From: JBKQHQ01 sp052148715
Lineage (GTDB): Bacteria; Pseudomonadota; Alphaproteobacteria; Rhizobiales; Xanthobacteraceae
Direction: 5' to 3'
Length of the DNA: 64,000 bases
NCBI GenBank assembly: GCA_052148715.1
Contig: JBKQHQ010000072.1
Location: 4,504-68,503 of the forward strand
Of this stretch, positions 52,490 to 62,368 are shown in pieces. The first letter of the stretch is position 1; the number at the start of each line of letters is the position of its first letter. Made by a program: the position numbers and the translations under genes. Below the pieces are notes generated by a model. That model was not told the DNA's origin. It saw nothing but the letters and a program-made list of their open reading frames with translations, and searched no databases.

Positions 52490-53872
52490 ATGCCATTTTC
52501 GCAACTCGGCTTATCCGATAAGGTTCTCGGCGCCATCGCGGCGGCCGGCTACACTACCCCCACTCCGATCCAAGATCAGGCGATCCCCCACGTTCTCGCG
52601 CGCCGCGATGTGCTCGGCATTGCGCAGACGGGAACCGGCAAAACGGCGGCCTTCGTGCTGCCGATGCTGACCATGTTGGAGCTCGGCCGCGCGCGCGCGC
52701 GCATGCCGCGTACGCTGATCCTCGAGCCGACCCGGGAGCTCGCGGCGCAGGTCGAGGATCACTTCGACAAATACGGCGTCAATCACCGGCTGAACGTGGC
52801 GCTGTTGATCGGCGGCCTCTCGTTCGATGATCAAGACAGCAAGCTGATGCGCGGCGTCGACGTACTGATCGCCACGCCCGGCCGCCTGCTCGACCATTTC
52901 GAGCGCGGGCGGCTCTTGTTGAGCGGCGTAGAGCTCTTGGTGATCGATGAAGCCGACCGCATGCTGGATATGGGCTTCATTCCCGACATCGAGAGAATCG
53001 CCAAGCTGGTGCCGTTCACCCGCCAGACGCTATTTTTTACCGCGACCATGCCGCCGGAAATTCAACGGATCGTCGACACGTTCCTGCACAATCCGGTCCG
53101 GGTCGAGGTATCAAAGCCTGCAACGACCGCCGTCACCGTCTCGCAATTATTGGTCCGGACGGGCCGCGAGCCACACGAAAAGCGCGAGACGCTTCGGCAC
53201 TTGATCCGCACGACAGCGGGGCTGAAGAACGCCATCATCTTCTGCAACCGCAAGCGCGAGGTAGCGCTGCTGCACCGCTCCCTGGTGCGCCATGGCTTTC
53301 AGGCGGTTGCCCTGCACGGAGACCTTGACCAGCCGGCGCGCATGGCGGCGCTCGACCAGTTCCGCCGTGGCGAGGCTCAGTTGCTGATAGCCTCGGACGT
53401 CGCAGCCCGCGGCTTGGATATTCCGGACGTGAGCCATGTGTTCAATTTCGACGTGCCGCATCACCCCGACGATTATGTCCACCGGGTTGGCCGCACCGGA
53501 CGAGCCGGAAAAAGCGGTGTTGCCATCAGCATCGTCGCTCCTGCCGACCAGAAAGCGGTGGTGGCGATCGAAAAGCTGACCGGCCAAAACATTCCCTGGG
53601 CAGGAGCGGGAGCCGCGGGCGAAGCCGTTCAAGAACAACCGACGCAGGCGACGCGGCGACGCAGCGAGCCCACACGACGACATCGCGAAAGGCCGAGGCA
53701 GCAGACCCCCACCCCGAGGCAACAGAGCCCTGCTCCGAGACAACCGGTCCCCACCCCCGTTGCTCGGACCGACGAGAGCCGGTCGCGGCCAGCGCCCCAC
53801 CGGCGGCCGCCCGAAGAACCCGCATCCCACCTTCCGGCATTCCTGCTGCGCCCGGTCAGAGTCAAGGCATAG
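52490..53872 (+). CDS. rhlE: DEAD-box ATP-dependent RNA helicase, RhlE type
   Basis: A 460-residue RNA helicase. Q motif with Phe (MPFSQLGLSDKVLGAI...TPIQDQAIP), Walker A AQTGTGKT (about 46-52), PTRELA, DEAD at 153-156, FTAT (motif III), then the helicase C domain with ARGLDIPDVSHVFNFD and HRVGRTGRAG. From about residue 385 the tail is low-complexity, rich in Arg, Gln and Pro (repeated R-Q-x-P-x-P-R-Q units), typical of RhlE proteins and likely to bind RNA. RhlE helps ribosome assembly and RNA turnover. The tail ends in a conserved-looking hydrophobic FLLRPVRVKA. Confidence 0.93.
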   Translation: MPFSQLGLSDKVLGAIAAAGYTTPTPIQDQAIPHVLARRDVLGIAQTGTGKTAAFVLPMLTMLELGRARARMPRTLILEPTRELAAQVEDHFDKYGVNHRLNVALLIGGLSFDDQDSKLMRGVDVLIATPGRLLDHFERGRLLLSGVELLVIDEADRMLDMGFIPDIERIAKLVPFTRQTLFFTATMPPEIQRIVDTFLHNPVRVEVSKPATTAVTVSQLLVRTGREPHEKRETLRHLIRTTAGLKNAIIFCNRKREVALLHRSLVRHGFQAVALHGDLDQPARMAALDQFRRGEAQLLIASDVAARGLDIPDVSHVFNFDVPHHPDDYVHRVGRTGRAGKSGVAISIVAPADQKAVVAIEKLTGQNIPWAGAGAAGEAVQEQPTQATRRRSEPTRRHRERPRQQTPTPRQQSPAPRQPVPTPVARTDESRSRPAPHRRPPEEPASHLPAFLLRPVRVKA

Positions 53873-53903
53873 GGACGATATCCGGCGCCTTCTTTATAGC
53901 GAT

Positions 53904-54275
53904 TTACGCTGGTCGCCGTTTGCTGCGTGACGGCTTTGCGGGCGCACCGGCCCGGTGAGCGGCTGCTACGGCCTCGCGCGCCCACCGAGCAAGCTCATCG
54001 GCATCGTCATAAAGCTGATCCGGCATCCGCCAATAGGACATGATCGAGCGCGTGCCCTCCTTGGTCGCGTAAGTGAAGGGGGTCGAGCCGTGCTGCTGGA
54101 ATGAGCCGACGGTGTGATCATCCACCTTCAAATAGATTGCGCCGGCAGACGACAACGCGAACATCACGTCCTCGGCGTAAATGCCTAATCCGCCGAACAT
54201 GCGTCGAATAGTGACCGGGCCGAAGACGGCGAACAGCTCGCAGAAATAGTCGGAGTCGTGGTCCTTGCGGCTCAC
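53904..54275 (-). CDS. TfoX/Sxy N-terminal-domain protein
   Basis: A 123-residue protein with the TfoX N-terminal fold: LFAVFGPVTIRRMFGGLGIYAEDVMFAL, IYLKVDD and the final SYWRMPDQLYDD...WAREAV match the family. In gamma-proteobacteria TfoX/Sxy controls competence; single-domain copies like this are common in alphaproteobacteria with no known role. The C-terminal 25 residues are basic (KPSRSKRRPA). The start is a GTG at 54275 lying one base after the stop of the sufA-like gene (TGATGTG), so it is coupled to the suf operon as its last gene. Confidence 0.8.
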   Translation of the reverse strand: MSRKDHDSDYFCELFAVFGPVTIRRMFGGLGIYAEDVMFALSSAGAIYLKVDDHTVGSFQQHGSTPFTYATKEGTRSIMSYWRMPDQLYDDADELARWAREAVAAAHRAGAPAKPSRSKRRPA

Positions 54276-54276
54276 A

Positions 54277-54660
54277 TCAGCGCGGATCGGCGGCGATCCC
54301 CTCCGCCGCCGGCGTGAGCGCCACCGATTCGCCGCAGCCACAAGCCGATGTCTGGTTTGGATTGTTGAACACGAACTGCGCTGACAGCTTGTCGGTTTTG
54401 TAGTCCATCTCGGTGCCGAGGAGAAACAGTACTGCCGTGGGATCGATCATGATCCGCACGCCCTTGTCCTCGATGACCTCGTCCAACGGGTTGGTCTGCT
54501 CTGCGTATTCCATCGTGTAGGCCATTCCGGCGCAACCGCCGTTGCGCACGCCGACACGCACGCCGGCGATCGGCCGCTCTGCTTTCGCCATGATGTCCTT
54601 GATGCGCGTGGCAGCCGCTTCCGTCAGCCGCATCACCTGGGGTCTTTGGCGCACGCTCAT
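54277..54660 (-). CDS. sufA: A-type iron-sulfur carrier SufA/IscA/HesB
   Basis: A 127-residue A-type carrier that holds and passes Fe-S clusters to apo-proteins. Ligand cysteines: Cys43 in GGCAGM and Cys107/Cys109 in SACGCGES. It is downstream of sufT with about 95 bases between and upstream of the TfoX-like gene. Sequence alone does not separate SufA from IscA; the operon argues for SufA. Confidence 0.92.
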   Translation of the reverse strand: MSVRQRPQVMRLTEAAATRIKDIMAKAERPIAGVRVGVRNGGCAGMAYTMEYAEQTNPLDEVIEDKGVRIMIDPTAVLFLLGTEMDYKTDKLSAQFVFNNPNQTSACGCGESVALTPAAEGIAADPR

Positions 54661-54756
54661 GTCAATCCTCTCCTTTCGATCGGCTGCAAGGACCGACCTT
54701 CAGGGCTAACGGGCTCACGCCCGCGACGCGCATAATCACCACGCACCACACAATGG

Positions 54757-55167
54757 TCACCACATATTGAGGACGAGTCGCGCCTCGTCCGACATTCGGC
54801 TCGGATCCCACGGCGGATCCCACACGATCTTAACGGTGGCCTCGCGCACGCCGGGCACGCTCGCCACCGCATTCTCGACCATGCCGGGAAGCTCGGCCGC
54901 CGACGGGCAGTTCGGGGTGGTCAAGGTCATATCGATATTGACCGCCCGATCATCCTCGACGGCCACCTTGTAGATGAGGCCGAGCTCATAGATATCGGCA
55001 GGAATCTCCGGATCGTATACCGTCTTGAGCGCGGCGACGATCTCGTCGGTCAGCCGCGCGATCTCCTCTTGCGGCAGCGCCGAAGCCTGCGCGCTGGCAG
55101 AGTCTGTGGCGGCGTCCTGTTGAGCAGAGGCAATCGCCGGCTCGCGTTCGCTTGTTTGTTCGGTCAT
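54757..55167 (-). CDS. sufT: SUF-associated MIP18/DUF59 protein SufT
   Basis: A 136-residue protein with an unstructured, Ala/Gln/Ser-rich N-terminus (about 1-32) and a DUF59 domain: TVYDPEIPADIYELGLIY, MTLTTPNCPSA with the conserved Cys, and the last WDPPWDPSRMSDEARLVL. SufT-type proteins assist Fe-S maturation, particularly under high demand. Its ATG overlaps nothing upstream, but its first four bases (ATGA) are shared with the stop of sufS, so it is coupled. Confidence 0.92.
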   Translation of the reverse strand: MTEQTSEREPAIASAQQDAATDSASAQASALPQEEIARLTDEIVAALKTVYDPEIPADIYELGLIYKVAVEDDRAVNIDMTLTTPNCPSAAELPGMVENAVASVPGVREATVKIVWDPPWDPSRMSDEARLVLNMW

Positions 55168-56405
55168 GCGAAGAAACCCTGAGCCTTGATCAGTGCCTGC
55201 GCCAGCACCTCCACCTCATCAGCGGTGTTATAAAGCGCAAAGGAGGCGCGACAGGTCGCGGTCACGCCATAACGTGCCAGCAACGGCATTGCGCAATGCG
55301 TGCCCGCGCGCACCGCGACACCGGCACGATCGATGATGGTCGCCACGTCGTGCGGATGCGCGCCCTTCATGTCGAAGGAGATGATCGCGCCCTTATTCTT
55401 GGCTTGGCCGAAGATCCGCAGCGAATTGATTTCGCGCAGGCGCTCGTGTGCATATTTGACGAGGCCGGCTTCGTGCGTCCGAATCCGATCCTTCCCGACC
55501 GAGTTGATGAATTCAATCGCGGCGCCGAGCCCGATCGCCTGCACGATCGGCGGTGTGCCGGCCTCGAACCGGTGCGGCGGCTCCCCGTAGGTGATGCGGT
55601 CCTCGTAAACCTCGCGAATCATCTCGCCCCCGCCGTTGAACGGCGGCATCGCTTCGAGATGCTGATATTTGCCGTGCAGGACGCCGATGCCGGTCGGGCC
55701 GTAGAGCTTGTGGCCGGTGCAGACGTAAAAGTCGCAGCCGATATCTTGGACGTCGATCTCGAGATGCACCGCCGCTTGGCTGCCGTCTACCAGCACCGGG
55801 ATCCCGCGCGCATGCGCGAGCGCCACCACCTCCTTGACCGGCACGATGGTCCCGAGCGCGTTGGACATATGCGTGATCGCGACCATCTTGGTGCGATCGG
55901 TGAGGAGTTGCGCGAATTCATCGAGCAGGAAATTGCCGTCGTCGTCGATCGGCGCCCATTTGATGACGGCGCCCTGCCGCTCGCGCAGGAAGTGCCACGG
56001 CACGATGTTCGAATGGTGCTCCATGATCGAGAGCACGATTTCGTCGCCGGCCTTGATGCGCTCGCGCCCGAACGTGTAGGCCACGAGATTGATTGCCTCG
56101 GTCGCATTGCGGGTGAAGACGATCTCCTCAGAACGGGCTGCGTTGAGGAATCCGCGCACGCTTTCGCGCGCGCCCTCGTAGGCTTCGGTCGCGGCATTGG
56201 CGAGATAGTGCAGCCCGCGATGCACGTTGGCATATTCCGTCGTGTAGGCCTGTTGGATGCGGTCCAGCACCACCTGCGGTTTCTGCGCCGAGGCGGCGTT
56301 GTCGAGATAGACGAGCGGCTTGCCATAGACCTGCATCGCCAGCGCCGGAAAATCCGCGCGCATGCGCTCCACGTCATAGCCGCCGTTCATTACCGCCTTG
56401 TGCAT
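55164..56405 (-). CDS. sufS: Cysteine desulfurase SufS
   Basis: A 413-residue group II cysteine desulfurase that takes sulfur from cysteine for Fe-S assembly. YLDNAASAQKP at the start, the EHHSNIVPWH histidine block, PLP Lys233 in CTGHKLYGPTG, and catalytic Cys371 in RAGTHCAMPLL. Length and the short Cys loop are those of SufS. It follows sufD by 5 bases. No sufE or sufU gene accompanies it here. Confidence 0.95.
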   Translation of the reverse strand: MHKAVMNGGYDVERMRADFPALAMQVYGKPLVYLDNAASAQKPQVVLDRIQQAYTTEYANVHRGLHYLANAATEAYEGARESVRGFLNAARSEEIVFTRNATEAINLVAYTFGRERIKAGDEIVLSIMEHHSNIVPWHFLRERQGAVIKWAPIDDDGNFLLDEFAQLLTDRTKMVAITHMSNALGTIVPVKEVVALAHARGIPVLVDGSQAAVHLEIDVQDIGCDFYVCTGHKLYGPTGIGVLHGKYQHLEAMPPFNGGGEMIREVYEDRITYGEPPHRFEAGTPPIVQAIGLGAAIEFINSVGKDRIRTHEAGLVKYAHERLREINSLRIFGQAKNKGAIISFDMKGAHPHDVATIIDRAGVAVRAGTHCAMPLLARYGVTATCRASFALYNTADEVEVLAQALIKAQGFFA

Positions 56406-56410
56406 CGCTC

Positions 56411-57742
56411 TCACTTTCGCGCCGCCAGCCAGGCGACGGCCGCATCCATCAGCGCGTCGCGCAGCCCCTCGGGCTCGACGGCGTCGATCGCTTCGCCGAC
56501 AAACGCCTGCACCAACAACGCTTCCGCCTCCTTGGCGGGGATGCCACGCGCCTTCAGATAAAACAGCAGATCCTGGTCCAGCGCGCCGGCGGTCGCCCCG
56601 TGGCCGCATTGCACGTCGTCGGCAAAGATCTCGAGCTCCGGTTTGTTGTCGGCTTCCGCGTCCTCCGACAGCAGCAACGCCCGCGTCATCATCTTGGCGT
56701 CAGTCTTCTGCGCGTTCGGCCGCACGATGATCCGGCCCTGGAACACGGCTCGGCTCGCATCGTCGAGCACCGACTTGAACACTTCCCGACTCTGGCCGAA
56801 GCCTTCCACATGATCCACGACGAGCGTCGTGTCGACATGCTGGCGGCCGCGCAGGAGGCTCGCGCCGCGAATATTGGCCCGCGTCTCCTCCCCCGCGAAC
56901 CGCAGATACAGCTGGTTGCGGACCACCGCGCCGCCGGTGTTGAAGATAAAGTCGTCAAACTCGGCGCCGGCCCCGATCACCGCCATCAAGCTCGATACAT
57001 GCAGCGACCGCGCGCCCTCGAGCGTGAGCTTGATGTGGCCGACGCGCGCGTCCGCGCCGACCACGAGCTCGAGCGCGGTATTGACCTGATAGTCGCGCCC
57101 GTCGGGCCCTTCATGGCTTTCCACGAGAGTGAGCCGCGCGCCCCGTTCGCCGATCACGAGGGAGCGGCTGAACATCGCGGCCGCCTGGTCTCCCGTATTG
57201 GCGAAGACCAGCTGCAGCGGCCGCGTGATGGCCGCGTCCTCGGCCACGCGAATGACCGCGCCGTCCCCCATAAACGCGGTGTTGAGCGCAATCGCGATGT
57301 CGTCCTGCGGCGCGAGCTTGCCGAGATGCTCCATCACCAGCGGATCGGCTACGGCCAGCGCCTCGCTCAGCGAGCGGATCGTCAGGCCCGGCTCGAGGCC
57401 GGCGAGATCCGAAAGCTCCGGCACGAACACGCCGTCGACAAAAACCAACCGACGGCAATCCAAGGCGGCGAGCAGGGCGCCCGCTGATCGGGCCCGGATC
57501 TTCGCCGCCGCATCAGGCAAGCCAGTCAACGGCTTCGCATCGCGCATCAGCGCGCGCAGATCCGTGTATTTCCATTCCTCGACGCGCCGGTGCGGAAGCC
57601 CCTGCGCATCGAAGCGCCGGAACGCCGCCTCGCGCATGGCCGCAACCTGGCCCGCACCCGGTAGCCTGTCCTTGGCCGACGCAAAAGCCTGCGCAAGCGC
57701 GAGCTCGGCGTTGGTCTTCATCTGGCGCACTTCGGCGTTCAT
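56411..57742 (-). CDS. sufD: Fe-S assembly scaffold component SufD
   Basis: A 443-residue SufD, partner of SufB in the SufBCD scaffold. N-terminal helical part with RRVEEWKYTDLRAL, a right-handed beta-helix centre (LYLRFAGEETRANIRGASLLRG, QGRIIVRPNAQKTDAKM), and the C-terminal helical domain with DVQCGHGATAGALDQDLLFYL, including the conserved His. The ATG at 57742 comes 7 bases after the sufC stop with GAGG before it. Confidence 0.95.
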   Translation of the reverse strand: MNAEVRQMKTNAELALAQAFASAKDRLPGAGQVAAMREAAFRRFDAQGLPHRRVEEWKYTDLRALMRDAKPLTGLPDAAAKIRARSAGALLAALDCRRLVFVDGVFVPELSDLAGLEPGLTIRSLSEALAVADPLVMEHLGKLAPQDDIAIALNTAFMGDGAVIRVAEDAAITRPLQLVFANTGDQAAAMFSRSLVIGERGARLTLVESHEGPDGRDYQVNTALELVVGADARVGHIKLTLEGARSLHVSSLMAVIGAGAEFDDFIFNTGGAVVRNQLYLRFAGEETRANIRGASLLRGRQHVDTTLVVDHVEGFGQSREVFKSVLDDASRAVFQGRIIVRPNAQKTDAKMMTRALLLSEDAEADNKPELEIFADDVQCGHGATAGALDQDLLFYLKARGIPAKEAEALLVQAFVGEAIDAVEPEGLRDALMDAAVAWLAARK

Positions 57743-57749
57743 GGGAGCC

Positions 57750-58505
57750 TCAGGCCGCCTCGTCCTGGTATTGCGCGTAGCCGTTGGCTTCGAGCTCGAG
57801 CGCAAGCTCCTTGCCGCCCGTCCGCACCACACGGCCTTTCGACAGCACGTGCACCACGTCGGGCACGATGTAGTCGAGCAGGCGCTGGTAATGCGTGATG
57901 ACGACCATCGACCGCTCCGGTGAGCGAAGCGCGTTGACGCCGGTGGCGACGATCTTCAAGGCGTCGATATCGAGCCCTGAATCGGTTTCGTCGAGCACGC
58001 ACAACCGCGGCTGCAACAGCGCCATCTGCAAGATCTCGTTGCGCTTCTTCTCGCCGCCGGAGAAGCCGACATTGACCGGCCGGCGCAGCATCTCCTGACT
58101 GATGCCGAGCTTCCCTGTCACGTCGCGCACCCGCTTCATGAATTCCGGCGTCGAGAGCTCAACCTCGCCGCGTTTCTTGCGCTGCGCGTTGAGCGCAGTG
58201 CGCAGGAACGTCATGGTCGCGACCCCGGGGATCTCGAGCGGATACTGAAAGGCGAGAAACACGCCCTTGGCCGCCCGCTCGTCGGCCTCCATATCCAGCA
58301 GATTCTCGCCGTCGAGCAGCACCTCGCCTTGCGTGACCTCGTAGTTGTCCTTGCCGGAGAGAACATAGGCCAGCGTCGACTTGCCCGACCCATTCGGGCC
58401 CATAATGGCATGCACCTCGCCCTTGCCGATCGCGAGGTCGACACCATTGAGGATTTGCTTGCCACCGACCTCGGCGTGCAGGTTTTTTATTTCCAAAAGC
58501 GGCAT
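57750..58505 (-). CDS. sufC: Fe-S assembly ATPase SufC
   Basis: A 251-residue ABC-type ATPase of the SufBCD complex; it is cytoplasmic, not a transporter. Walker A GPNGSGKST, signature FSGGEKKRNEI (a SufC hallmark), Walker B LCVLDETDSGLDIDALK, and THYQRLL H-loop. The ATG at 58505 is right before LLEIKNLHAEV; the longer frame is non-conserved. It follows sufB by 79 bases. Confidence 0.96.
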   Translation of the reverse strand: MPLLEIKNLHAEVGGKQILNGVDLAIGKGEVHAIMGPNGSGKSTLAYVLSGKDNYEVTQGEVLLDGENLLDMEADERAAKGVFLAFQYPLEIPGVATMTFLRTALNAQRKKRGEVELSTPEFMKRVRDVTGKLGISQEMLRRPVNVGFSGGEKKRNEILQMALLQPRLCVLDETDSGLDIDALKIVATGVNALRSPERSMVVITHYQRLLDYIVPDVVHVLSKGRVVRTGGKELALELEANGYAQYQDEAA

Positions 58506-58584
58506 TGCTTCTCTTCTTCTCACTTCGAGCACGGATCAGGCACCGACGGCGGCACAGCGGCGATAGTGATCACGGTCCCTTCGG

Positions 58585-60069
<1,485 letters not shown>

Positions 60070-60154
60070 TCTTCCCTCCGCTCACGGTTTCAAGGACCGC
60101 GGGTTGGATTGAGTCGGTTATGGTTGGCTCGAAAACTCTATGGAACCACCGTCG

Positions 60155-61324
60155 TTAGGCCGCCTCGGCGGCGTTGTACCGTCTATGCTTAAGTAAGGAT
60201 TGGGAAAGCCGCTTCCAAGCGCTCAAAAAGCGCTCGACTTCCGATTCCGTCGTCGTCCAGCCCAAGCTGACACGCACCGCGGCCTGTGCCAAGGGGGCCG
60301 CCACTCCCATCGCCGCGAGCACATGGGAGGGCTGCACCTTGCCGGACGAACAGGCGGCCCCGGCAGAAACCGCCGTGCCTTCGAGGTCGAAGGCGATGAC
60401 CGCCGTTTCCGCCTTCAGGCCGCAGACGGCAAATAAGGTAGTATTGGGAATCCGCTCTACTTCCGCGCCAAAAATGACGACATCTGGCGTGGTGTCCCGC
60501 AACCCTTGCTCAAGCTGGTCGCGCAAGGCGTGCATGTGGGCGAATTCCGCGGTCAGCGCCTGGTTGGCCGCAACGCACGCCGCGCCGAAGCCCACGATTC
60601 CCATGACGTTTTCCGTCCCGGCCCGCAAGCCGCGCTCTTGGCCACCGCCCTTGATCAACGGCTCGGCCGCCCGCGCGTCGCCGCGGATCAGGGCGCCGAC
60701 GCCCTTCGGACCGCCCAGCTTGTGCCCGGATACGGCGATCAGGTCGGCCCCTAGCTCACTGAGATGACACGGAATTCTCCCTGCCGCCTGCACCGCGTCG
60801 ACATGCAGCTGTCCGCCCGCCTCGTGCACGATCTCGGCAGCGGCGGCAACCGGCTGCACGACTCCGGTCTCGTTGTTGGCGAGCATGATGGACACCAAGG
60901 GTCGATCACCGTATCGCTTCGCCTGAGCCAGGCGCTTATCGAGTGCCGTGAGGTCGACTTCGCCCCGGCCCGTTAGGGGGATCTCTTCGATCGAACCGGC
61001 TGCGAACCGCCCGCCGCTGCGCACCGAAGGATGCTCCGCAGCTGACACCAGCAAGAGCTGACGGCCACCCGCGGTATTCTCCGGCGTGAGGGCCAGCATA
61101 TTGGCCTCGGTTCCCCCAGAGGTGAATGTCACCTGGCTCGCCTCCACCGCGAAGAGGGCGGCAACTTGCTCGCGGGCTTGCTCGATCAACCGACGGGCGA
61201 TCCGGCCCTCGGCGTGAATCGACGACGGATTGCCGACTGTTTCGAGCACAGACAGCATGGCGGCGCGCGCTTGAGGCCGGAGCGGCGCAGTCGCATTCCA
61301 ATCAAGGTAAACACGCGAAGTCAT
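60155..61324 (-). CDS. Cysteine desulfurase, NifS/IscS-like (group I)
   Basis: A 389-residue PLP enzyme heading the suf operon. YLDWNATAPLRPQA, the AAEHPSVRS histidine block, ANNETGVVQP, HVDAVQAAGR, PLP Lys202 in SGHKLGGPKG, and catalytic Cys325 in SAGAACSSGK, the longer Cys loop typical of group I. This second desulfurase before sufB is a known arrangement in rhizobia. It probably supplies sulfur to the SUF scaffold or to tRNA thiolation. The ATG at 61324 begins the conserved part. The upstream region holds an Irr-box-like site. Confidence 0.92.
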   Translation of the reverse strand: MTSRVYLDWNATAPLRPQARAAMLSVLETVGNPSSIHAEGRIARRLIEQAREQVAALFAVEASQVTFTSGGTEANMLALTPENTAGGRQLLLVSAAEHPSVRSGGRFAAGSIEEIPLTGRGEVDLTALDKRLAQAKRYGDRPLVSIMLANNETGVVQPVAAAAEIVHEAGGQLHVDAVQAAGRIPCHLSELGADLIAVSGHKLGGPKGVGALIRGDARAAEPLIKGGGQERGLRAGTENVMGIVGFGAACVAANQALTAEFAHMHALRDQLEQGLRDTTPDVVIFGAEVERIPNTTLFAVCGLKAETAVIAFDLEGTAVSAGAACSSGKVQPSHVLAAMGVAAPLAQAAVRVSLGWTTTESEVERFLSAWKRLSQSLLKHRRYNAAEAA

Positions 61325-61497
61325 CAGGTCGATTTGTTCCACTCGCCAGCGTCCGTTCGGCCCGTACCGGATCGGCGCCACCGTTGCAAACCTTGCCAAA
61401 ACACTTGCTTTTCGCCCCTGCCTTCATGGTAGAACGCCCGCTGCTCGGCTTTGGCGTACCGCGCACCCTTGGCGCTCGTAGCGCTAAAATGCCAAAA

Positions 61498-61514
61498 TTT
61501 AGAATGCTTCCAAG
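61498..61514. promoter_or_regulatory. Irr-box (ICE)-like site before the suf operon
   Basis: TTTAGAA-TGC-TTCCAAG. The iron control element bound by rhizobial Irr, as I recall it, is TTTAGAA-N3-TTCTAAA; the left arm is perfect and the right arm matches 5 of 7. It lies 174 bases before the NifS-type start (leftward) and 94 bases before the hydrolase start (rightward). Irr control of suf genes is known in Rhizobiales. Confidence 0.45.
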
Positions 61515-61607
61515 AACTTACGTTTGCCAGAGGCTCCCGTCAAGCGCGCCCGAGGGTAGTTCCGCCCGCGGCCTGCGGCGCAGTCGTATTCGAGGGTAAA
61601 AAAGATC

Positions 61608-62270
61608 ATGCCCGAAGTCATCTTCACCGGTGCCGCCGGTCGTATCGAAGGCCGATACCATCCGGCGCGGCAACGCAACGCGCCGATTGCCATCGTCCTG
61701 CATCCGCATCCGCAGTTCGGCGGCACGATGAACCACCAGATCGTTTATCAGCTGTACTATTCTTTCGTGCACCGTAATTTTTCCGTCCTGCGCTTCAACT
61801 TTCGCGGCGTTGGCCGTAGCCAAGGCTCGTTCGATCACGGCCAAGGAGAATTGTCCGACGCGGCGTCCGCGCTCGATTGGGCGCAGTCGATCAATCCGGA
61901 GGCGCGCAGCTGCTGGATTGCCGGATTTTCCTTCGGCGCCTGGATCGGCATGCAGCTCTTGATGCGCCGGCCGGAGATCGAGGGCTTCATCTCGGTCGCG
62001 CCGCCCGCCAACCTATACGACTTTTCCTTCCTGGCGCCCTGCCCCTCCTCGGGCCTCATTGTGCACGGCGACAAGGATGCGGTGGTCCCCTATAAGGACG
62101 TGACCGGCCTCGTCGACAAGCTGAAGACGCAGAAGGGCATCATCATCGACCAAAAGGTCATCACGGGCGCCAACCATTTCTTCGACGGCAAAGTCGATGC
62201 CCTCATGCAGCAGGTCAACGCCTACTTGGATAAGCGATTGGCCACCGGCCGCAAGACAACGGCGGCGTGA
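61608..62270 (+). CDS. Alpha/beta hydrolase, small conserved type
   Basis: A 220-residue hydrolase with the triad Ser108 (AGFSFGAW), Asp155 or Asp157 (VHGDKDAVVP) and His190 (GANHFF). The oxyanion loop is LHPHPQFGGTM and the next block NFRGVGRSQGSFD. This is the KANL3/Tex30-like or DUF3089-type serine esterase group conserved next to suf genes and tyrS in bradyrhizobia. The substrate is unknown. It is divergent from the suf operon and 98 bases upstream of tyrS. Confidence 0.87.
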   Translation: MPEVIFTGAAGRIEGRYHPARQRNAPIAIVLHPHPQFGGTMNHQIVYQLYYSFVHRNFSVLRFNFRGVGRSQGSFDHGQGELSDAASALDWAQSINPEARSCWIAGFSFGAWIGMQLLMRRPEIEGFISVAPPANLYDFSFLAPCPSSGLIVHGDKDAVVPYKDVTGLVDKLKTQKGIIIDQKVITGANHFFDGKVDALMQQVNAYLDKRLATGRKTTAA

Positions 62271-62368
62271 CGAGTTCGAGAACACGGCACGCCAGGGACT
62301 AACTCAGGCTCCGTTCCATGGCGTCAACTGCGGCGGATCTCGACCCTGTCCATTTATGAGCATCGGGC

